36,381 nt of DNA from Pseudooceanicola sp. Lineage in GTDB: Bacteria > Pseudomonadota > Alphaproteobacteria > Rhodobacterales > Rhodobacteraceae. The notes beneath the pieces are model-generated. The model was not told where the DNA came from and did no database searches. It saw only the letters and a program-made list of their open reading frames with translations. The translations under genes were made by a program, and so were the position numbers. Below, piece after piece: positions 31,109-36,381 of this stretch. The DNA is taken from contig NZ_JARGNH010000017.1 of assembly GCF_029213205.1 (NCBI RefSeq), positions 41,055 to 77,435 on the forward strand. Direction: 5' to 3'. Positions within the stretch are counted from its first letter, which is position 1. Every line of letters starts with the position of its first letter.

Positions 31109-31268
31109 CCTGATCCTCATCAAATTGTCTGAACCGGATATAGCCTGTGGCGTGCGCTGATGGAACGCATTCGTGAAAAATCGACAGCGCTATCGTCCCT
31201 CACCTCAATCATTTGGGAACAAAGCCGCCGCATCCTTGGCGGTGGAGCATAGGGAATACGAGGGTGAG

Positions 31269-31652
31269 ATGGAGGATCGCGTTGCAATCCTGACCAGCGA
31301 CGAACGCGTGCGCCTGGATCGGGACAGATTGGCCGAATTGACCAGCCAGCTTGGCGAGCAGGAGGCAGAAAACATCATTTGCCGCGCGATGGAGGAACTG
31401 GCGGTGCGCCTGTCCTTTACCGAGCGGCAGTTTCGTCAGGGAAAATACGCTGAAATACGCAAGAGCGCGAGGGCGCTGGTCGCGATTGCCGACCAGATCG
31501 GCATGTATGCGCTGGCCCGGGTCGCGGGCGATGTGATCGCCTGCGTCGATCGCGGAGATGAGGTGGCGTTGACGGCGGTTCTGGCGCGGCTGATGCGGAT
31601 TGGTGAACAATCTCTGGCGGCGATCTGGGATCGGCACGACATGCGGTTCTGA
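31269..31652 (+). CDS. Hypothetical protein with a degenerate HPt-like helical domain
   Basis: A 127-residue all-helical cytoplasmic protein starting MEDRVAILTSDERVRLDRDR. Residues about 64-95 (RALVAIADQIGMYALARVAG is the core) follow the spacing of histidine phosphotransfer domains (H-x-LKGSA-x(3)-G-x(3)-L-x(3)-A), but the phospho-His position is Arg68. The helices on either side (30-60, 97-120) would complete a bundle. Starts are uncertain: ATG at 31269 (GAGGG 4 bases upstream) versus GTG at 31242 or 31173, which would add up to 32 poorly structured residues. It may be a scaffold or phosphorelay inhibitor; the HPt relation is pattern recognition only. Confidence 0.65.
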   Translation: MEDRVAILTSDERVRLDRDRLAELTSQLGEQEAENIICRAMEELAVRLSFTERQFRQGKYAEIRKSARALVAIADQIGMYALARVAGDVIACVDRGDEVALTAVLARLMRIGEQSLAAIWDRHDMRF

Positions 31653-31739
31653 GCGGCGGCCGCGGCCCTCTCCGGGTACGGGCCCTTGCAGGTGCGCGGC
31701 ACTCTTGTAGGTTAGCGGCGCAAACTGATGAGGGTTCCC

Positions 31740-33122
31740 ATGCCGCTGACTTTCGCCCCCGCCGGGTCTGATGCCTTGCCACTGACGCTTCTGTCCACCG
31801 AAACCGCCGAGGCCTGGATCGAGGCGCAGGATGCGCGCAGCGCCGCCTGGGCGCGGGGATCGGGATTTACCGGTGCGCTGGGCCAGCTGCTGGTGTTGCC
31901 GGGCGTGGATGGCGCCCCCGCCGGGGCGTTGTTCGGCCTCGGCTCTGCCGCCGACCGCCGCCGTGGACGGTTCTTTGTCGCCACCGCCGCCGCCAAGCTG
32001 CCGGAAGCGATCTGGCAACTCGACGACACCTATGCTGGTGATGATTTGGATCAGGTGGCGCTGGGCTGGCTGTTCGCGGGCTATGCCTTTGATCGCTACA
32101 AATCCAAGACCGGCGCCAAGGCGCGGCTGATCGCGCCGCCGGGGGTGGAAGCCGAACGGCTGGAAACCATCGCCGGATCCGAGGCGCTGATCCGCGATCT
32201 GATCAACACCCCCGCCGCCGATATGGGCCCCGCCGCGCTGGAAGCCGCCGCCACCGCCCTGGCCGATGCCCATGGCGCGACCATCAAGGTGCTGCGCGGT
32301 GCGGAACTGATCGACCAGAATTTCCCGATGATCCACGCGGTCGGGCGCGCCGCCGAAGAGGCGCCCCGGCTGATCGAATTCACCTGGGGCAGCGACGGCC
32401 CGGCACTGACCCTGGTTGGCAAGGGTGTCTGTTTCGACACCGGCGGGCTGGACATCAAACCCGCCGCCTCGATGGGGCTGATGAAAAAGGACATGGGCGG
32501 TGCCGCCAATGTGCTGGGCCTGGCCCGCGCGATCATGGAGCTGGGGCTGAACCTGCGTCTCAGGGTGCTGATCCCGGCGGTGGAAAACGCGATTTCCGCC
32601 AATGCCTTTCGCCCCGGCGACGTGCTGACCGCCCGCAACGGGCTGACGGTCGAGGTCAACAACACCGATGCCGAAGGCCGGTTGGTACTGGCCGATGCGC
32701 TGGCTTATGGGGCCGAGGGATCGCCGGATCTGATGATCTCGATGGCGACTCTGACCGGCGCGGCAAGGGTCGCGGTGGGGCCGGATCTGGCGCCATTCTA
32801 CAGCGATGACGAAGGCTTTGTCGCCGCTCTGAACGGAGCGGCGCTGCGCGTCGCCGATCCGGTTTGGCAGCTGCCGTTCTGGGATCCATATGAAAAGATG
32901 ATCGAACCGGCGATTGCCGATCTCGACAATGCGCCCAAGGGCGGGTTTGCCGGGTCGATCACTGCCGCCCTGTTCCTGCGCCGCTTCGCCGGGGGCACGA
33001 ATTACGCGCATTTTGACATATATGGCTGGCAACCCAGCGCCGCGCCGGGCCGTCCGGTCGGCGGCGTCGGCCAGGGCTGGCGCGCGATCCTTGCGGCACT
33101 GCCCGAGGTGCTGGAGATTTGA
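31740..33122 (+). CDS. Leucyl aminopeptidase-family (M17) metallopeptidase
   Basis: A 460-residue cytoplasmic aminopeptidase. Metal and catalytic residues of M17 are all present: Lys228 and Asp233 (VGKGVCFDTGG), Lys240, Asp251 (MKKDMGG), Asp310 and Glu312 with Arg314 in the signature NTDAEGRL. The N-terminal 150 residues are the variable domain, shorter than in PepA. The ATG at 31740 has GAGGG 5 bases upstream; an ATG at 31728 is closer to that site. It is translationally coupled to the NlpC/P60 gene. Confidence 0.93.
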   Translation: MPLTFAPAGSDALPLTLLSTETAEAWIEAQDARSAAWARGSGFTGALGQLLVLPGVDGAPAGALFGLGSAADRRRGRFFVATAAAKLPEAIWQLDDTYAGDDLDQVALGWLFAGYAFDRYKSKTGAKARLIAPPGVEAERLETIAGSEALIRDLINTPAADMGPAALEAAATALADAHGATIKVLRGAELIDQNFPMIHAVGRAAEEAPRLIEFTWGSDGPALTLVGKGVCFDTGGLDIKPAASMGLMKKDMGGAANVLGLARAIMELGLNLRLRVLIPAVENAISANAFRPGDVLTARNGLTVEVNNTDAEGRLVLADALAYGAEGSPDLMISMATLTGAARVAVGPDLAPFYSDDEGFVAALNGAALRVADPVWQLPFWDPYEKMIEPAIADLDNAPKGGFAGSITAALFLRRFAGGTNYAHFDIYGWQPSAAPGRPVGGVGQGWRAILAALPEVLEI

Positions 33123-33991
33123 GCGACCGGCGACGGTTGAAATCGAACGGGCGGGTCGCGGATATCGCGCTTCAAGGCGTGGTCGATGCCGACCGCTTTG
33201 TCGTTCCGCTACGGCATCAGGTCCGGCATCCGGTCACCGCCATCCACCCGCGCCCGCATGCCGGCGCGCGCGACCGCGAACTGGCATTCGGAGAGTTGTT
33301 CGAGGTGCTCGACATCGCCGATGGCTATGCCTTCGGCTATGCCGCGCGCGATGGCTATGTCGGTTATGTCCGGGCCGAGGCGCTGTCGGATCACTGGCGG
33401 AACCCGAGCCACCGGATCATCGCGCCGACCTATTGGCGCGGCCACCCGGCGCTGAAGGCCGAGGGCGAACCCGGCTTTCTGCCGATCGGGGCGCGGGTCA
33501 CGGTCGACGCCATCCACCACGATCACTGTGACTGGGCCGAGGTCGCTCACCCGCCGGCCGGGCCGGACAGCAACGGCAGCGCCATCTATCTGCCGATGCC
33601 GCAGCTTGCGCCAATTGACCCGCCCGGCAGCGATCTGGTCGCCGAGGCGGCACGCTATCTCGGGGTGCCCTATCTCTGGGCCGGAAACAGTGGCTTCGGG
33701 ATTGATTGTTCGGGTCTGGTTCAGGCCGCCTGCCTGGCCTGCGGCATCGCCTGTCCCGGCGACAGCGACATGCAGGCAGAGGAACTGGGTGCGGTGCTGC
33801 CCGAGGATGCGCCGCTGAAACGCGGTGACCTGCTGTTCTGGAAAGGCCATGTTGCGCTGGTCGCGGATCCGGATCGGATCCTGCATGCCAATGCCGGCTA
33901 TATGGCGGTGGTCCATGAACCGCTGGATGAGGCGATTGCCCGGATCGAAGCGGTTGGCAACGGGGCGGTGATTGCCCGGCGCAGGCTTTAA
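33119..33991 (+). CDS. NlpC/P60-family (C40) cysteine peptidase with SH3-like N-terminal domains
   Basis: A 290-residue protein that probably cleaves peptidoglycan stem peptides (gamma-D-glutamyl-diamino acid endopeptidase type). Catalytic Cys197 (GIDCSGLVQ), His244 (WKGHVALV) and third residue His256 (LHANAGY). Two SH3b-like domains at about 35-90 and 105-165. The start is TTG overlapping the M17 stop (TTGA at 33119-33122). No signal peptide is seen, so it may work on recycled muropeptides together with the M17 peptidase. Its TAA stop overlaps the convergent DUF2794 stop at TTAA (33988-33991). Confidence 0.92.
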   Translation: MSDRRRLKSNGRVADIALQGVVDADRFVVPLRHQVRHPVTAIHPRPHAGARDRELAFGELFEVLDIADGYAFGYAARDGYVGYVRAEALSDHWRNPSHRIIAPTYWRGHPALKAEGEPGFLPIGARVTVDAIHHDHCDWAEVAHPPAGPDSNGSAIYLPMPQLAPIDPPGSDLVAEAARYLGVPYLWAGNSGFGIDCSGLVQAACLACGIACPGDSDMQAEELGAVLPEDAPLKRGDLLFWKGHVALVADPDRILHANAGYMAVVHEPLDEAIARIEAVGNGAVIARRRL

Positions 33992-34332
33992 TCCACCGCG
34001 CGGATCAGCTTGCGTTCCAGCACCCGCAGAACGGTTTTCAGGTCATGACCCCGGCGCAGGATTCGCCCGTCCATCCCGACCACCGAATACATCCCCTGCT
34101 TGTCGCGCATCTTTGGTCGTTTCTCGATCCTATAGAGTGGCTGTTCCGAGGCGCGCCGAAACACCGAATAGATCGCGACATCGCTGAGGAACGAGATTCC
34201 ATAATCGCGCCACTCTCCGGCGGCGACCATGCGCCCGTAGAGTCCGTTGATCTCCCGCAGCTCCGTTTTGTGAAACGTCACCTGTTCGGGGATGTATTGG
34301 CCGCCGCCGGGCGGAGTTGGGACATAGTTCAT
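33988..34332 (-). CDS. DUF2794 family protein
   Basis: A 114-residue conserved alphaproteobacterial protein of unknown function. Typical family segments are FHKTELREINGLYGRMVAAG (about 22-41), EWRDYGISF, YRIEKRPKMRDKQG, and the C-terminal RRGHDLKTVLRVLERKLIR. It is basic and cytoplasmic. The ATG at 34332 is preferred over the TTG two codons earlier; the SD is a weak AGGG. Its stop shares the TTAA with the NlpC/P60 stop. Confidence 0.92.
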   Translation of the reverse strand: MNYVPTPPGGGQYIPEQVTFHKTELREINGLYGRMVAAGEWRDYGISFLSDVAIYSVFRRASEQPLYRIEKRPKMRDKQGMYSVVGMDGRILRRGHDLKTVLRVLERKLIRAVD

Positions 34333-34479
34333 CAGCAAACCCTGCCACGATGGCGGCCAAAATCAAGGGCCTTGGCGCTTAGGGCATGTGGAAAAGCATC
34401 ACCCCGGCTTGACCATCCCGGGCCTTTTGCGCAGGTTGCGGGCAAATTGGCATGCCGCCAAAAAAGGGAAGGATAGATC

Positions 34480-35673
34480 ATGGCCGAGGCATTTCTTTGT
34501 GACGGGCTGCGCACACCGATCGGGCGCTACGGGGGTGCGCTGAGCAGCGTGCGCCCCGATGACATGCTGGCCGATGTGATGCGCCAGCTGATGGCGCGCA
34601 ATCCCGGCGTTGAAGTCGACGATGTCTATGTCGGCTGCGCCAACCAGGCGGGCGAGGACAACCGCAACGTCGCCCGGATGGCGGTGCTGCTGTCTGGCCT
34701 GCCCGATACCATTCCGGGCGGCACCATCAACCGGCTCTGCGGGTCTGGCCTTGATGCGATCGGCACCGCCGCACGGGCGATCAAAGCCGGTGAAATGCAG
34801 GTGGTCATCGCCGGTGGCGTCGAAAGCATGAGCCGCGCACCGCTGGTCATGCCAAAGGCGGACAGCGCCTTTTCGCGCAAGGCCGAAATCTATGACACCA
34901 CCATCGGCTGGCGTTTCGTGAACAGGGCAATGCACAAGCATTTCGGCACTGATTCGATGCCGGAAACGGCTGAAAACGTCGCCGAACAATTCCAGATCAG
35001 CCGCGATGATCAGGATGCTTTCGCCTTCCGCTCGCAGGATCGCGCCTCCAAGGCCATCGCGTCGGGTCGGCTGGCCGAGGAAATCGCCAAGGTGACGATC
35101 CCGCAGCGCAAAGGTGACCCCAAGGTGGTGGACACTGACGAACACCCCCGCGCCACCACGCTGGAAAAACTTGCCTCTCTGCCCGCACCGTTCCGTCAGG
35201 GCGGCTCGGTCACGGCCGGCAATGCCTCGGGTGTCAATGACGGCGCCGCGGCGGTGATCATCGCCTCGGAAGCGGCGGTGAAGAAATATGGCCTGACCCC
35301 GCGGGCGCGGATCGTCGGCATGACCACGGCAGGCGTGCCGCCGCGGATCATGGGCATCGGCCCGGCACCGGCGACGGAAAAACTGCTGGCGCTGACGGGC
35401 TACAAAATCGGTGACATTGACCTGATGGAACTGAACGAAGCCTTTGCCGCACAGGGTCTCGCGGTGACTCGTCAGCTCGGCATCGCCGATGACTCCGATT
35501 GGGTGAACCCCAACGGCGGCGCGATTGCGCTGGGCCACCCGCTGGGCATGTCCGGCACCAGGCTGGCCCTGACCGCGGGTATTTCCATGGGTCACATGGG
35601 CGCCAAACGTGCGATCTGCACCATGTGCATCGGCGTCGGCCAGGGCATCGCGATGATGCTGGAAGCGGTCTGA
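34480..35673 (+). CDS. pcaF: 3-oxoadipyl-CoA thiolase (acetyl-CoA C-acyltransferase)
   Basis: A 397-residue thiolase that cleaves 3-oxoadipyl-CoA into succinyl-CoA and acetyl-CoA, the last step of the beta-ketoadipate and phenylacetate pathways. Catalytic Cys87 (NRLCGSGLDA), His353 (GGAIALGHPLGMSG) and Cys383 (CIGVGQG). RTPIGRYGGALSSVR, CANQAGEDNRNVARMA and DTTIGWRFVN match PcaF/PaaJ closely (from memory) rather than PhaA. AAGGAT lies about 6 bases before the ATG. No other beta-ketoadipate gene is in the window, so it stands alone with its own terminator. Confidence 0.88.
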   Translation: MAEAFLCDGLRTPIGRYGGALSSVRPDDMLADVMRQLMARNPGVEVDDVYVGCANQAGEDNRNVARMAVLLSGLPDTIPGGTINRLCGSGLDAIGTAARAIKAGEMQVVIAGGVESMSRAPLVMPKADSAFSRKAEIYDTTIGWRFVNRAMHKHFGTDSMPETAENVAEQFQISRDDQDAFAFRSQDRASKAIASGRLAEEIAKVTIPQRKGDPKVVDTDEHPRATTLEKLASLPAPFRQGGSVTAGNASGVNDGAAAVIIASEAAVKKYGLTPRARIVGMTTAGVPPRIMGIGPAPATEKLLALTGYKIGDIDLMELNEAFAAQGLAVTRQLGIADDSDWVNPNGGAIALGHPLGMSGTRLALTAGISMGHMGAKRAICTMCIGVGQGIAMMLEAV

Positions 35674-35700
35674 GACCCACTCCGGCCTGATCCAAGACCA

Positions 35701-35730
35701 AAGGGCCGTCCCGGTTGGGGCGGCCTTTTT
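35701..35730 (+). terminator. Rho-independent terminator of the thiolase gene
   Basis: AAGGGCCGTCCC, loop GGTT, GGGGCGGCCTT followed by TTT (35728-35730). The stem has one bulged G and one G-U pair. It begins 28 bases after the thiolase stop codon. Confidence 0.8.
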
Positions 35731-35784
35731 CTATGGCTGGAGCATAGGGCTTAACCGCCCCCTGGCAGCGGACAGGACGATTTC

Positions 35785-35804
35785 GGATCTCGGATCAGAG
35801 ATCC
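35785..35804 (-). terminator. Hairpin over the stop of the DUF6434-like gene
   Basis: GGATCTC (35785-35791), 6-base loop, GAGATCC (35798-35804): a perfect 7-bp stem that includes the stop codon of the minus-strand gene. No U-tract follows. Likely a transcript end between convergent genes. Confidence 0.35.
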
Positions 35805-36307
35805 AGATCGCCCGGGTCGTAGACATGGCGACCAGTGTTTGAGGGCAGCAGGATCTTCCGGACCCAGATCCGGCGCGCATCGGCGATGCCGAGCGTCGGG
35901 TTGTCGTCCAGGAAATCACGGGTGAATTGATTGAACTGGTTGGCGGTCATCCACTCCATGAAGGCGATGTTGAACTTGAAATCCTCGCCGAGGATCTCCT
36001 TGAAGAATCGCCGCACATTTTGGGTGTTCTTGTAGCTGTCGGTGATGATCGTGGACGGCGAAAGCGGTTCCGCATGCCAGTCGAATGTTGATCGTTTCGG
36101 CCTGGCCTGATCGTCGGGATGAGTGGTTTCGCCGATGTCCAGAAAATGCGCGATACGCTCCAGGATGACGTACTTTCGCGAGGTCGTCTTGAGCCCCAGC
36201 CCCCTGGCGATCAACTCATCCTTGCGCCAATACCAGCGTTTCAGCTCTGCGCCAGTGCTGATCTGCGCGATGTCGGGGCGGGGATCTGATGGGGCGTTGG
36301 TTAACAT
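35795..36307 (-). CDS. DUF6434-like protein with a SAP-like N-terminal segment
   Basis: A 170-residue cytoplasmic protein. Residues about 15-60 (STGAELKRWYWRKDELIARG then TTSRKYVILERIAHFL) look like a SAP-type helix-extended-helix. Residues about 70-165 contain FDWHAEPLSPSTIITDSYKN, NVRRFFKEILGEDFKFNIAF and FMEWMTANQFNQF, which I associate with DUF6434. SAP segments can bind nucleic acid, but no function is established. GAGGAGAT lies about 7 bases before the ATG. The 74 bases upstream to the window edge hold no recognisable promoter. Confidence 0.8.
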   Translation of the reverse strand: MLTNAPSDPRPDIAQISTGAELKRWYWRKDELIARGLGLKTTSRKYVILERIAHFLDIGETTHPDDQARPKRSTFDWHAEPLSPSTIITDSYKNTQNVRRFFKEILGEDFKFNIAFMEWMTANQFNQFTRDFLDDNPTLGIADARRIWVRKILLPSNTGRHVYDPGDLDL

Positions 36308-36381
36308 TGCGTATCTCCTCAGGCCATGTTGCCAAATGGGATTCGCATCGCCGCGCAGGCATGATTCAAGCTGGTATCTGC

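Noticed and set aside
1-36381. tRNA genes, rRNA, CRISPR arrays, insertion sequences and prophage genes
   Set aside because: None were recognised: no regularly spaced repeats, no transposase or integrase frames, and no cloverleaf-like sequence was noticed by eye.

Overview
The window is a high-GC chromosomal segment from an alphaproteobacterium, most likely a member of the Rhodobacteraceae (Roseobacter group). The evidence is the xseB-ispA-dxs run preceded by an HDAC-like gene, the M17 peptidase-NlpC/P60-DUF2794 block, two class III aminotransferases that from memory closely resemble structurally solved Ruegeria omega-transaminases, and a GC-rich intergenic repeat typical of this group. No tRNA, rRNA, phage, insertion sequence or CRISPR array was seen. 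No gene-free stretch exceeds 300 bases.

Positions 928-19507 form one large nitrogen-compound uptake and catabolism island. Its left half has a minus-strand run: a small unknown protein, a class III aminotransferase, then a Pot-like ABC transporter in the order ATPase, binding protein, permease, permease. It is divergent from a plus-strand operon encoding an ectoine-hydrolase/creatinase-like M24 protein, an M20 deacetylase of ArgE type and a GntR/FCD regulator. Two identical-core palindromes (GTTGTGCACAAC), 106 bp apart, lie in the divergent promoter region and are strong candidates for the operators of that regulator. The enzyme set (ring or amide opening, deacetylation, transamination) mirrors the logic of ectoine degradation, but the deacetylase comes from a different family and the metal ligands of the M24 protein are lost. 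I infer an ectoine-like pathway for a related N-acyl or cyclic-amidine diamino acid; the substrate is unknown.

The middle (11077-12446) holds a DUF1330 protein and two half-size DUF318/COG0701-type permeases encoded by overlapping genes. The right half (12566-19507) is a putrescine module: a SpuC-like omega-transaminase divergent from potFGHI and a PuuB-like FAD oxidoreductase. An HDAC/acetylpolyamine amidohydrolase-like gene follows.

From 20627 onward the region is housekeeping: xseB-ispA-dxs (isoprenoid precursors), a YeeZ-like SDR protein, AMP nucleosidase, an HU protein with a clear terminator, an EamA exporter, a thioesterase-like protein, YggT, a MuiA-like DUF4139 protein, a beta-carbonic anhydrase, a degenerate HPt-like protein, an M17 aminopeptidase, an NlpC/P60 peptidase, DUF2794, a 3-oxoadipyl-CoA thiolase and a DUF6434-like protein. 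rlmJ sits at the left edge.

The most rewarding items are the twin operators with their regulator, the metal-less M24/M20/transaminase pathway, a mini-ORF between the binding-protein and permease genes that looks like a relic of the DUF1330 gene and supplies the permease Shine-Dalgarno, the paired half-permeases, and a long structured spacer upstream of the first ABC ATPase gene.
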